27,410 bases of DNA from an uncultured Collinsella sp. (GTDB lineage Bacteria; Actinomycetota; Coriobacteriia; Coriobacteriales; Coriobacteriaceae). The number at the start of each line of letters is the position of its first letter. The first letter of the stretch is position 1. The translations under genes were made by a program, and so were the position numbers. Below the pieces are notes generated by a model, which was not told the DNA's origin, did no database searches, and was given only the letters and a program-made list of their open reading frames with translations. The stretch covers positions 1 through 27,410 of the forward strand of contig USBA01000005.1 in the NCBI GenBank assembly GCA_900552735.1, written 5' to 3'. Shown here piece by piece: positions 15,464-23,250 of the stretch.

Positions 15464-16903
15464 ATGCTTGACTACAATTTGGAAAATCGCGGCGAAGCAT
15501 CGCTTTATGAGTATGTTTACCAGCAAATTCGCGATGATATTGTTGCTGGCCGTATTGCGGCGGGGGAGCATCTGCCGTCTAAGCGCGCCTTTGCGAGTCA
15601 TTTGGGTATCAGTGTCATTACCATCGAGAATGCATATAGCCAGTTGCTTGCCGAGGGCTATATTTGCTCGATGCCGCGTCGTGGCTACTACGCGTGCGAG
15701 CTTCCGGATGCGCCGGTTTTGGCTTTTGCTGCGGGGGATATCGACCGAGATGCTGTCCCTGTTGGTCCCAGCGCGCATGATGCCATGGGGCAGGCAGAGC
15801 GATTCGACGCACTTTCTCCTTCCGCCTTGGAGGCGGCGCGGCTTTGGCAAAGTGCGCTACGGGCGACGCTGACGTCCGAAGACGAACGTGAAATCTTTTC
15901 GCCCGCACCGGCGCAGGGCACCGCTCGACTGCGACGTGCGATTGCGCACCATCTGCGCGGGACAAGGGGCATGAATGTCGACCCCGACAACATCGTTATC
16001 GGTGCGGGCGCCCAGCTGCTCGATACCATGTTGGTTCAGTTGCTTGGCGCGGACAAGGTGTATGCCGTCGAGGATCCAGGCTATTTGCGCTTGACGCGCA
16101 TCTATCAGGCCATGGGTTGCGAAGTGCGGCATATCCCGTTGGATGCTGAGGGCGTGGACTTGAGCGCGCTGCAGAAAACCGGGACCGATGTCCTTCACCT
16201 GATGCCGTCTCATCAGTATCCGACCGGTCTTGTGACGAGCATTGCACGTCGCTATGCGTTGCTGAGCTGGGCCGCCGAGCGGCCAGGTCGGTATCTCATC
16301 GAAGACGACTTTGATTGTGAGTTTCGCCTTGCCGGCAAGCCGATTCCCGCGCTCGCGTCGATCGATGCCGCCCAGTCGGTTATCTACACCGACACGTTTT
16401 CGAAGAGCCTGTCATCGGCGTTGCGTCTAGCGTACATGGTGCTGCCCGACGAGCTAATGGAGCGGTTTAGGCGCAACCTTGGTTTTTACGCCTCGTCGGT
16501 GAGTTCTGTTGACCAGGTCGCTTTGGCTCGTTTGCTGGAATCGGGTGATTACGAGCGACATGTGAACCGCGTGCGCGTTCGTGCTCGCGAGGCGCGTGAT
16601 GGCCTAGCGGCGCTTGTACGGAAGGCGTTTCCGGCAGGGGAGGTCTCGATCGAGCATGCAGACGCAGGTCTTTACTGCACTGTGGTTGCGGAGCGCGGAA
16701 CGGGTGGAAGCTCTTTTGTGCGGGCCCTCACGCGCTCGGGTATTCCGTTTATCGATATCAGTGACTGTTATTGGTGTGCCGATGGTGCATTTGTCCCTGA
16801 AAACTCGACTCAAATTCTTGTCCAGTATGACGATCTGGGTCCGGAAGTGCTTAATACCTTGGAATTGCAGCCAATGGGGGCACTCTGCAACCTAAGTGAG
16901 TAG
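15464..16903 (+). CDS. pdxR: MocR/GntR-type regulator of PLP synthesis (PdxR)
   Basis: A 479-residue regulator with an N-terminal GntR winged helix (about 13-78; PSKRAFASHLGISVITIENA) and a fold-type I aminotransferase-like domain that binds PLP and senses it. EDDFDCEF and TFSKSLSSALRLAYM are visible; Lys314 is the expected PLP lysine. Being divergent from pdxST is the known arrangement for PdxR, so its target is clear by context. The ATG at 15464 is preferred over a TTG at 15431 because of AGGTGA upstream. Its last residues LSE and the stop TAG are encoded by the left end of the 120-bp repeat that starts at 16893, so the natural C-terminus may have been replaced. Confidence 0.9.
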   Translation: MLDYNLENRGEASLYEYVYQQIRDDIVAGRIAAGEHLPSKRAFASHLGISVITIENAYSQLLAEGYICSMPRRGYYACELPDAPVLAFAAGDIDRDAVPVGPSAHDAMGQAERFDALSPSALEAARLWQSALRATLTSEDEREIFSPAPAQGTARLRRAIAHHLRGTRGMNVDPDNIVIGAGAQLLDTMLVQLLGADKVYAVEDPGYLRLTRIYQAMGCEVRHIPLDAEGVDLSALQKTGTDVLHLMPSHQYPTGLVTSIARRYALLSWAAERPGRYLIEDDFDCEFRLAGKPIPALASIDAAQSVIYTDTFSKSLSSALRLAYMVLPDELMERFRRNLGFYASSVSSVDQVALARLLESGDYERHVNRVRVRAREARDGLAALVRKAFPAGEVSIEHADAGLYCTVVAERGTGGSSFVRALTRSGIPFIDISDCYWCADGAFVPENSTQILVQYDDLGPEVLNTLELQPMGALCNLSE

Positions 16904-17012
16904 ACTTTTGGAACTTTGGCGACCAGGCAGTTTTGTAACAAGTCATTTACCTGCGACTTTATAAAGCAATATGGATGGTCTGCGCGGCAAGTTCGAAAAA
17001 GTCTACTCACTT
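16893..17012 (+). repeat. 120-bp terminally inverted repeat, copy A
   Basis: Ends AAGTGAGTAGAC (16894-16905) and GTCTACTCACTT (17001-17012) are inverted, and the similarity continues to about 22 bp (CTTTT-GGAACTT against AAGTTC-GAAAAAG). CTTTATAAAG at 16957-16966 is an internal palindrome. Copy B at 18313 matches with about 13 differences and no gaps by hand alignment. The left end holds the pdxR stop. In this copy TGCGCGGCAAGT (16981-16992) also pairs with 17009-17020 beyond the right end. Confidence 0.85.
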
Positions 17013-17046
17013 GCCGCGCAAAGCTTCTGCATGAGAAAAAAATGGG

Positions 17047-17112
17047 GTTTTCAACAGTGCTTCGTCCAGCTTTCGGCAAGCTTTTGGTCAGTTGGGGAGG
17101 GCTGTTGAAAAC
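17047..17112. repeat. GTTTTCAACAG inverted repeat upstream of nuclease gene
   Basis: GTTTTCAACAG (17047-17057) and CTGTTGAAAAC (17102-17112) are perfect 11-bp inverted arms 44 bases apart. They lie in the 183-bp spacer before the nuclease gene. This could be a binding site pair, a hairpin or the ends of another small element. Confidence 0.5.
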
Positions 17113-17195
17113 TTAGCAGTCCGTTCGGTGCCATTTTTGGTGCGTTCGCCCCAATGCGAGACAGGCTGGGTTGAAATTCGTGTTTTCCTGTGCCT

Positions 17196-18323
17196 ATGAA
17201 GGATTTACTTTGTGACATATCGGCTTTTAGATACTGGCGTTTGCCCCCTCAAGTCCGCGCTTTGTGTCCGCCGCTTCCGCGACCGGAAGAAGACCGGCAG
17301 CGATATGACCTCGCCCGTAACCCGACGGCTGCGGTTGCACTCGGCTTTCCGTTGTATACATTGGTTCGGACGAGAAGCAAACGGACATGCTCTGCCAGCA
17401 TTAGGCAGCGGCTGTTTCTGGGCGAGCTTCCCAGGGAATCCGTGCTGGAAACGGAGCATGGATTTTTGATTACGTCTCCTCTACTGACGGCATTCATCAT
17501 GTCGCGGCATCTGACGGATCTTCAGCTTCTTTTTGTGTTGGCGGAGATGTGCGGCCTGTTTGCGGTGTGTGCCCTGCCGGCGGCACTTGAGGCGGAGCTT
17601 TCGCGTGCAATTGATTCGGGCGCGATTTCGACAACGTTCGGTTGGGTGCGCTGCCCGTCCGAGGACGGCACCGCCTCAAATTTATGGCGTCGAGACGCTT
17701 TGGTTTTGGGCGGAGACCTTGACCGTTTTTGTTCAGATGTTTGCGGGATGCGTTACGGCAATAGATTTATGGCGGTATCGCAACTCGTTCCATTGGGTGC
17801 CGCGTCGCCTTTTGAGGTCGAGGCGTATTTGCTACTTGCACTGCCGCGATCCCTGGGAGGCGAAGGTTTTTGCGGCATAGAGCTTAATGTTGAAGTGACG
17901 TTAAGCACAAGTGCTCGAGCGATTGTGGGAAAGTCCCGTGTATATATCGACCTACTTCTTTCTTCACCGGACGGTAAGCGACAGGTGGCCATTGAATGTC
18001 AGGGAAAGGCCTCGCACGGACGCGCAGGGGATGGCTTGCGTGACGCTGACCGCATGACAGCCCTTCAGGCCATGGGCTACGATGTACTTCTCCTGACACA
18101 CAGACAGATATCCGATGAGGATAGATTCCGCGCGATCGTTAAGGCCGTATGCAGGATGCTCGATGCTGAATATCGTGATAAAAGTTCGGATGAGCAAAGG
18201 GCTGAGGCATTACTCCGGTCTGAACTATTTGTTGACTGGACAAAATTGGGAGTAATCGACGGAAAGATGCCCGTTAGACACAAAGCAGTTCGATCGTGGA
18301 CGGCTGCGGAACTAAGTGAGTAG
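17196..18323 (+). CDS. PD-(D/E)XK nuclease-like protein, DUF559/AbiEi-like architecture
   Basis: A 375-residue protein without a confident family match. Numbering here is from the GTG at 17190, two codons before the ATG. The N-terminal part (SAFRYWRLPPQVR, then H90 and FLITSPLLTAFIM, then LLFVLAEMCGLFAV) follows a layout I recall from large coriobacterial families joining an AbiEi-like head to a nuclease. The C-terminal part has SPFEVEAYLLLALPRSLGG (206-224), IDLLLSSPDGKRQVAIECQGKA (253-274) and then GYDVLLLTHRQI. D254, E269 and K273 fit a PD-(D/E)XK core. The start is uncertain: no good ribosome site is seen, and a TTGAAA/TATGAA pair (17171, 17195) even overlaps it. Its final LSE and stop come from repeat copy B. 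Orphan genes of this kind might act in defence; that is inference. Confidence 0.6.
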   Translation: MKDLLCDISAFRYWRLPPQVRALCPPLPRPEEDRQRYDLARNPTAAVALGFPLYTLVRTRSKRTCSASIRQRLFLGELPRESVLETEHGFLITSPLLTAFIMSRHLTDLQLLFVLAEMCGLFAVCALPAALEAELSRAIDSGAISTTFGWVRCPSEDGTASNLWRRDALVLGGDLDRFCSDVCGMRYGNRFMAVSQLVPLGAASPFEVEAYLLLALPRSLGGEGFCGIELNVEVTLSTSARAIVGKSRVYIDLLLSSPDGKRQVAIECQGKASHGRAGDGLRDADRMTALQAMGYDVLLLTHRQISDEDRFRAIVKAVCRMLDAEYRDKSSDEQRAEALLRSELFVDWTKLGVIDGKMPVRHKAVRSWTAAELSE

Positions 18324-18436
18324 ACTTTTGGCTTGATGGCGACCAGGTCGTTTTGCAGCAAGTCATTTACCTGCGGCTTTATAAAGCAATATGGATGGTG
18401 TGCTCGGCAAGTTCCAAAAAGTCTACTCACTTAGTT
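18310..18436 (+). repeat. Terminally inverted repeat, copy B
   Basis: AACTAAGTGAGTAGAC (18310-18325) and its exact complement (18421-18436) make 16-bp perfect ends. The core at 18313-18432 aligns without gaps to copy A. A TTTTTG run follows the right end, so in RNA the whole element could fold into a long stem and end transcription of the nuclease gene. Confidence 0.85.
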
Positions 18437-18497
18437 TTTGACGAGAAACCGATGCCGAAGATAGTTCTATTTCAGGGCGTTAACGAGTCCTCGAGAC

Positions 18498-18531
18498 ACA
18501 AAAAGGCCCGAACCAATACGGTCCGGGCCTT
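18498..18531 (-). terminator. Intrinsic terminator of rubrerythrin gene
   Basis: A 12-bp GC-rich stem (18503-18514 with 18520-18531, one mismatch) is followed on the minus strand by a T-run (the A-run at 18500-18504 on the plus strand). It lies about 34 bases past the rubrerythrin stop. Confidence 0.85.
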
Positions 18532-18564
18532 ATAAAGCTAGAGAATGTCTCTCAGGCGTTTGGC

Positions 18565-19125
18565 TTAGCCGAAGTAGCGCTTGAGCAGGCCGGCGAAAGC
18601 CTTGCCGTGGCGAGCCTCGTCGCGAGCCATCTCGTGCACGGTGTCGTGGATGGCATCGAGACCAGCGGCCTTGGCGCGCTTGGCGAGATCGGTCTTGCCG
18701 GCGGTGGCGCCGTTCTCGGCCTCAACGCGCATCTCGAGGTTCTTCTTGGTGGAGTCGGTCACGACCTCGCCCAGGAGCTCAGCGAACTTGGCGGCGTGCT
18801 CGGCCTCCTCGTGGGCAGCCTTCTCCCAGTACAGGCCGATCTCGGGATAGCCCTCGCGATGAGCGACACGAGCCATGGCCAGGTACATACCGACCTCAGA
18901 GCACTCGCCCTCAAAGTTGGCGCGCAGGTCGGCAACGATGTCCTCGGAGACGCCCTCCATCTTGGCGACGCCCACGACGTGCTCGGCAGCCCACTCGAGC
19001 TGGCCCTCCTCCTGCTTCAGGAAGCGAGAGCCGGGAACGCCGCACTGGGGGCACTTGAAATCCTCGGGCAGCTGGTCGCCGTCGAACTCTTCCACATAAC
19101 CGCAAACGGGGCAAACAAACTTCAT
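18565..19125 (-). CDS. Reverse-type rubrerythrin
   Basis: A 186-residue non-haem iron protein that reduces hydrogen peroxide and oxygen to water in anaerobes. The rubredoxin-like iron site comes first (Cys5, Cys8 in CPVCG; Cys25, Cys28 in CPQCG). The four-helix di-iron domain follows (NFEGECSEVGMYLAMA, HEEAEHAAKF, then ARDEARHGKAF). This order is the reverse of classical rubrerythrin and matches the clostridial reverse rubrerythrins. The ATG at 19125 has AAAGGA upstream; the frame reaches 19230 but that part is the leader. It is divergent from an alcohol/aldehyde dehydrogenase operon. Confidence 0.94.
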   Translation of the reverse strand: MKFVCPVCGYVEEFDGDQLPEDFKCPQCGVPGSRFLKQEEGQLEWAAEHVVGVAKMEGVSEDIVADLRANFEGECSEVGMYLAMARVAHREGYPEIGLYWEKAAHEEAEHAAKFAELLGEVVTDSTKKNLEMRVEAENGATAGKTDLAKRAKAAGLDAIHDTVHEMARDEARHGKAFAGLLKRYFG

Positions 19126-19160
19126 GATTCGATCCTTTCGATCGATGGCGATTGCGCGCT

Positions 19161-19191
19161 CGTCCGGTCCCGTAAGGGCCCTCTCCGGACG
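19161..19191 (-). promoter_or_regulatory. Structured leader of rubrerythrin gene
   Basis: CGTCCGG (19161-19167) pairs with CCGGACG (19185-19191), and an inner CCC-GTAA-GGG hairpin sits inside. It lies in the probable 5' leader. On the minus strand TTCACA, 16 bases, then GATAAT (about 19238-19211) is a possible promoter upstream of it. Confidence 0.4.
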
Positions 19192-19284
19192 TGCGTCTTG
19201 ACGAGTTCTATTATCCATAAATGCAACCAAATGTGAAGCCTATTAGGAATGATTTTTAATAAAACAATTTTGAGATATGAAGAT

Positions 19285-19363
19285 GTTGATTGATCAACGA
19301 TTGGCAGGCCGTCTTTGACCGCCGCTGAGTACAATCGGGCGAGCAAATGTTGACCTATCAACA
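19285..19363 (+). promoter_or_regulatory. Paired GTTGA-N4-TCAAC operators of the dehydrogenase operon
   Basis: GTTGA-TTGA-TCAAC (19285-19298) and TGTTGA-CCTA-TCAACA (19348-19363) are two dyads of the same type, with centres 64 bp apart. A -10-like TACAAT (19330-19335) lies between them and the AAGGAG ribosome site begins about five bases after the second. The layout suits a dimeric repressor binding upstream of and over the start of transcription. Confidence 0.5.
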
Positions 19364-19381
19364 AATGAAGGAGTTTCCTTT

Positions 19382-20602
19382 ATGCATCTAGCCCGTCGTG
19401 CCTGGTGCCGAACATATCAGACGGTTTTTCGCATTGCATTGCCGATCCTGCCCTATACCGAGCCGCGCATTTTAGAGCATGCCGAGGATGTGCCCGCGGT
19501 GCTTCAAAAGCGCTCGATCCAGAAGGTCCTTATCGTGACAGACCCTGGTATTGCACGTTTGGGGCTCACGGCATCACTCGAGCGTGCGCTTACGGCTCAG
19601 GGGATTGGCGTTACGGTCTATGCCGAAACGCGTGCGAACCCCACGGTCTCAAACGTGGAAGAAGCGGCGTCCCTGTATCGAGAGCGCGCCTGCCAGGCCA
19701 TTATCGGCTTTGGCGGTGGCTCGGCCATGGACTGTGCCAAGGGCGTGGGAGCACGTATCGCGCAGCCAAACAAGCCCATCAACAGGATGCGCGGGCTGCT
19801 GCGGATTCATCGTCGTCTGCCGCTGCTCATCGCCGTTCCCACCACGGCAGGCACGGGAAGCGAGGTCACGCTTGCGGCGGTAATTACCGATGACGAGACG
19901 CACTACAAGTACCCCATTAACGACTTTGTGCTTATCCCGCGCTTTGCGGTGCACGACCCCGAGTTTACGCGCGGTCTGCCCGCCTCCATTACGGGGCAGA
20001 CGGGCATGGACGCCCTGACGCATGCCGTCGAGGCGTTTATCGGGCGAAGTACTACGCCCTATACGCGCAAGATGGCGCGACAGGCGGTGCAGCTCATCCA
20101 CGACAATTTGCTCGAGGCCTATGAACATGGCGACGACATGCGTGCGCGTCGGAATATGCTTTCGGCGGCGCATAAGGCGGGTGTTGCCTTTACGCGCTCC
20201 TATGTCGGACACGTTCATGCCATCGCACACAGCCTGGGCGGGCGTTACGGGATTCCGCACGGCTTGGCCAACGCTATCATCCTGCCGCATATGCTTCGCG
20301 CCTATGGCGAAGCTGCTGCTCCTAAGCTCGCCGATCTCGCCCGCATGGCCGGCATCGCGCCGGCTAACGCGCAGGATAGCCTGGCTGCCGAGGCATTTAT
20401 CGATTGGGTCGACCGCATGAACGCCGCCTTGGGCATTCCCGAATATGTGACGGGCATTCGCCGCTCCGACATTCCCGAAATGGCGGCACATGCCGATGCC
20501 GAGGCCAATCCGCTGTACCCCGTTCCGCTTTTGATGGCCCGCTCGGAGCTCGAGCATATGTACGAGGTCGTCGCGGGTGGTATGTTTGAGGACGAGAACT
20601 AG
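19382..20602 (+). CDS. Iron-containing alcohol dehydrogenase
   Basis: A 406-residue group III alcohol dehydrogenase, which interconverts alcohols and aldehydes with NAD(P)H and iron. GGGSAMD (111-117) is the nucleotide-binding turn, TTAGTGSEVT follows, and GMDALTHAVEA and HVHAIAHSLGGRYGIPHG (from 277) carry the metal ligands. The ATG at 19382 has AAGGAG about nine bases before it. The first 25 residues are longer and more basic than usual for the family, so a later start is possible though no better ribosome site is seen. Eight bp before an aldehyde dehydrogenase, so alcohol to acid or the reverse is likely; the substrate is unknown. Confidence 0.92.
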   Translation: MHLARRAWCRTYQTVFRIALPILPYTEPRILEHAEDVPAVLQKRSIQKVLIVTDPGIARLGLTASLERALTAQGIGVTVYAETRANPTVSNVEEAASLYRERACQAIIGFGGGSAMDCAKGVGARIAQPNKPINRMRGLLRIHRRLPLLIAVPTTAGTGSEVTLAAVITDDETHYKYPINDFVLIPRFAVHDPEFTRGLPASITGQTGMDALTHAVEAFIGRSTTPYTRKMARQAVQLIHDNLLEAYEHGDDMRARRNMLSAAHKAGVAFTRSYVGHVHAIAHSLGGRYGIPHGLANAIILPHMLRAYGEAAAPKLADLARMAGIAPANAQDSLAAEAFIDWVDRMNAALGIPEYVTGIRRSDIPEMAAHADAEANPLYPVPLLMARSELEHMYEVVAGGMFEDEN

Positions 20603-20610
20603 GAGGGTCC

Positions 20611-21990
20611 ATGAACACCGAGGAAATTGCGCGCATCGTCGGCGATCAGCGCGCCTACTTTAAGACGCACGCCACGTTTGATGTCGATGCTCGACGTCGT
20701 GCGCTCGTGAGTTTACGCGATGCGGTACGGGCGCACGAGGCCGATATTGCCCATGCGCTCAAGACCGATTTGGGAAAATCGCATGACGAGGCCTATATGT
20801 GCGAGATTGGCACATCGCTTTCCGAGATTCGTCATCAGATCGCTCATGTGGCTCGATGGAGTCGTCCGCGCCTGCATCCGTGCGACCTTGCCAATGCCGT
20901 GAGTGTGTGCAAGACGCAAGCCGTGCCCTATGGCGTCACGCTCATCATGGCTCCGTGGAACTACCCGTTTTTGCTGACGCTCGAGCCGCTCGCCGGCGCC
21001 CTTGCCGCGGGCAATACCGTGGTCATCAAGCCGAGCGCATATGCTCCGGCGTCGAGCGCGGTGCTCAAGCAAATCTGTGAAGAGGCATTTGATCCGCGCC
21101 TGGTGACGGTTGTCGAGGGCGGGCGCGCCGAAAACGAAGCGCTGCTCGATGAGCACTGGGACAAGATCTTCTTTACCGGTAGCGTTCCGGTCGGCAAGCT
21201 CGTCATGGAGCGCGCAAGTAAAAACCTTACGCCCGTGACGCTTGAGCTGGGCGGAAAGAGTCCCTGCATCGTGGATGCGACGGCAAACTTGAAGGTTGCG
21301 GCACGGCGTATCGCCTTTGGTAAATGGCTCAACGTGGGGCAGACCTGTGTGGCGCCCGACTACCTGCTGGTCGATACGCGCGTGCACGACGAACTGCTGG
21401 ATCTCATCAAGGAGGAGGTCCGTCGCATGTTTGGCGAGCATCCGCTCGATAACGAGGACTACGGGCATATCGTCAACACCAAGCATTTTGCGCGCGTGCG
21501 CGGGCTGATAAATCCCGATAAGGTCGTGCTTGGAGGTACCGCGCGCGAGGCCTCGCTCAAGATCGAGCCGACGATTTTGGACGGCGTGGCCCCCGATGAC
21601 GCCGTAATGCAGGAGGAGATTTTCGGCCCCATCTTGCCGGTGCTGACGTTTGAGAGCCTAGACGAGGCTGAAGCGTTTATTACGGATCGTCCGACGCCGC
21701 TGGCCCTGTATATCTTTAGCCAGGACCGTGCGGCTCAGCAGCGCTTTGTGCGCTACGTGCCCTTTGGCGGCGGCTGCGTCAACGACACCATCATGCATTT
21801 GGCCACGAGCCATATGGGCTTTGGCGGCATGGGCGCGAGCGGTATGGGCCAGTACCATGGCCGCGAGAGCTTCGATGCGTTTAGTCACAAGAAGAGCATC
21901 GTGAACAAGGCAACCTGGCTGGACGTGCCGTTTCGGTATGCGCCCTACGCAAGCTGGAAGCACAAGTTCGTGCGCATGTTTGTGCATTAG
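20611..21990 (+). CDS. Aldehyde dehydrogenase, class 3 type
   Basis: A 459-residue NAD(P)-dependent aldehyde dehydrogenase that oxidises aldehydes to acids. The catalytic Cys246 sits in NVGQTCVAPDYLL and the general base Glu212 in TLELGGKSP; MAPWNYPFLL and FTGSVPVGK are further family motifs. The short length and the C-terminal end (SHKKSIVNK, then a hydrophobic/basic tail) match the class 3 fatty or aromatic aldehyde group. Its ribosome site AGGAGGG lies over the stop of the alcohol dehydrogenase, so the two are one operon. Confidence 0.94.
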   Translation: MNTEEIARIVGDQRAYFKTHATFDVDARRRALVSLRDAVRAHEADIAHALKTDLGKSHDEAYMCEIGTSLSEIRHQIAHVARWSRPRLHPCDLANAVSVCKTQAVPYGVTLIMAPWNYPFLLTLEPLAGALAAGNTVVIKPSAYAPASSAVLKQICEEAFDPRLVTVVEGGRAENEALLDEHWDKIFFTGSVPVGKLVMERASKNLTPVTLELGGKSPCIVDATANLKVAARRIAFGKWLNVGQTCVAPDYLLVDTRVHDELLDLIKEEVRRMFGEHPLDNEDYGHIVNTKHFARVRGLINPDKVVLGGTAREASLKIEPTILDGVAPDDAVMQEEIFGPILPVLTFESLDEAEAFITDRPTPLALYIFSQDRAAQQRFVRYVPFGGGCVNDTIMHLATSHMGFGGMGASGMGQYHGRESFDAFSHKKSIVNKATWLDVPFRYAPYASWKHKFVRMFVH

Positions 21991-22113
21991 AATCAGATGG
22001 TGTAGCGACAAACGGTCGAAAAGGCGCGGGTGGGGCGAATTTGTGTCCGCGCGAGTTCGTAGACTTCTCTATAAGGTTAAACGCCGGTTTATCCGGCCGT
22101 TAGGGGAGCTGCT

Positions 22114-22440
22114 ATGTACGAGCCTTCACGTGTTCTTCTGTCATTTCACATTGCAGGATTTCAGTATGCCGATGGCGCCTTGGTCCTGGGCGATCTTAAA
22201 GCGGGCGATAAGCTGACGCTGTGTGCCGAGCGCGATAATCCCCATGACCCTGAGGCGGTTGCGATCTATTACGGCAACACCAAGCTTGGCTATGTTCCGG
22301 GAAACGAGGTCGGCCCGCTGTCCTTGATGATGTATTACGGCCATGAGGACGTATTTGAGGCCCGCGTGCAGCAGGTTGCTCCCGAGCGCAGCCCGTGGCA
22401 TCAGGTGCGCGTTGGCCTCTACGTGGTGGACGCTCGCTAA
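22114..22440 (+). CDS. HIRAN-domain protein
   Basis: A 108-residue protein that is almost entirely a HIRAN domain, a small beta fold that in helicases binds the 3' end of single-stranded DNA. The pattern FHIAGFQYADG, then LCAERDNPHDPEAVAIYYG and KLGYVPGNEV is typical. Stand-alone HIRAN proteins are common in bacteria but their role is unclear. AGGGGAG precedes the ATG and a small GCCGG/CCGGC hairpin (22083-22097) stands just before it. The small gene at 22459 follows by 18 bp. Confidence 0.85.
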   Translation: MYEPSRVLLSFHIAGFQYADGALVLGDLKAGDKLTLCAERDNPHDPEAVAIYYGNTKLGYVPGNEVGPLSLMMYYGHEDVFEARVQQVAPERSPWHQVRVGLYVVDAR

Positions 22441-22458
22441 TCGGCAAGGGAGGCGGCC

Positions 22459-22638
22459 ATGTTTGATGGCGATGATCTGTTCGATCTGACAGACGATCCG
22501 TTTGAGTGGGATATGCTACTCGATGACGATGAGTTGGAGCAGGATCGTAAGAAGCGCCAGGACAAGAACGCCCGGGGTGACGCTTCGAAAAAGCAAGACA
22601 AACGCCGCCGCGGACTGTTCGGCGGGCTCTTTGGATAA
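22459..22638 (+). CDS. Small 59-residue protein with acidic head and basic tail
   Basis: A short reading frame with a strong AGGGAGG site six bases before its ATG. Residues 1-30 are rich in Asp and Glu with a few hydrophobics (MFDGDDLFDLTDDPFEWDML), residues 30-51 are Lys/Arg-rich, and the end reads RGLFGGLFG. The charge separation and the repeated LFG at the C-terminus suggest a binding peptide. It lies 18 bp after the HIRAN gene and is probably co-transcribed with it. I recognise no family. Confidence 0.65.
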   Translation: MFDGDDLFDLTDDPFEWDMLLDDDELEQDRKKRQDKNARGDASKKQDKRRRGLFGGLFG

Positions 22639-22704
22639 CCGCCGCATCGCTGCGTCTGTATACTTAGCACGAGTTGAACACGTTGCGAAATGAGGACACA
22701 GACG

Positions 22705-23250
22705 ATGATGTGGTTTACCGCCGACTTGCACCTGGGCGATACGAATATCTTGCACGACATGGACCGGCCGTTTGGCTCGGTCGAGGAGATGAACCGCAAG
22801 GTCATCGATGCCATCAATGAGTGTGTGGCGGCGGATGACCGTCTCTACATCCTGGGAGACTTTACCTATCGTTTGCCCCTAGCGGATGCCGTGCACCTGC
22901 GCGAGCGTATCGAATGCAAGAATGTGACGCTCATCCGCGGTAACCATGACGGCGACTGGGAAGATTCCGACGTACCGCAGATTTGGGAAGACGTGCGCGA
23001 TTACCTGGAGATTGCTCCCGGCTATGCCAAGGGCCATCGTCTGGTTATGAGCCACTACCCCATGCTCAGCTGGAATGGTAAGGCGCGTGGCGCCATCATG
23101 CTACACGGGCATATCCACAGCAGGGGAGACCGCACCAACGCGCGCAACCGCGATCGCGAGCGCCCTATCTTTCGCTACGATGTCGGTCTCGATGCCAACG
23201 AGTACAAGCCCGTAAGCCGAGACCAGATCTTGAGCTTCTTTGGGCTATAG
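22705..23250 (+). CDS. Calcineurin-like metallophosphoesterase
   Basis: A 181-residue phosphoesterase with the two-metal site of the family: TADLHLGD (5-12, Asp7 and His9), LGDF, RGNHDGDW, MSHYP and GHIHSRGD. Short proteins of this kind act on phosphodiesters or nucleotides; the substrate is not known. I choose ATG 22705 (GAGG about nine bases before) over 22690, which has no ribosome site. Confidence 0.88.
   Translation: MMWFTADLHLGDTNILHDMDRPFGSVEEMNRKVIDAINECVAADDRLYILGDFTYRLPLADAVHLRERIECKNVTLIRGNHDGDWEDSDVPQIWEDVRDYLEIAPGYAKGHRLVMSHYPMLSWNGKARGAIMLHGHIHSRGDRTNARNRDRERPIFRYDVGLDANEYKPVSRDQILSFFGL

Noticed and set aside
16893..17012. Repeat copies A and B as ends of a complete insertion sequence
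   Set aside because: The enclosed protein shows no transposase motifs and each copy has its own pair of inverted ends, so they are better seen as two separate small elements.
18607..19236. 209-codon plus-strand frame across the rubrerythrin gene
   Set aside because: Antisense shadow of rubrerythrin with no ribosome site.
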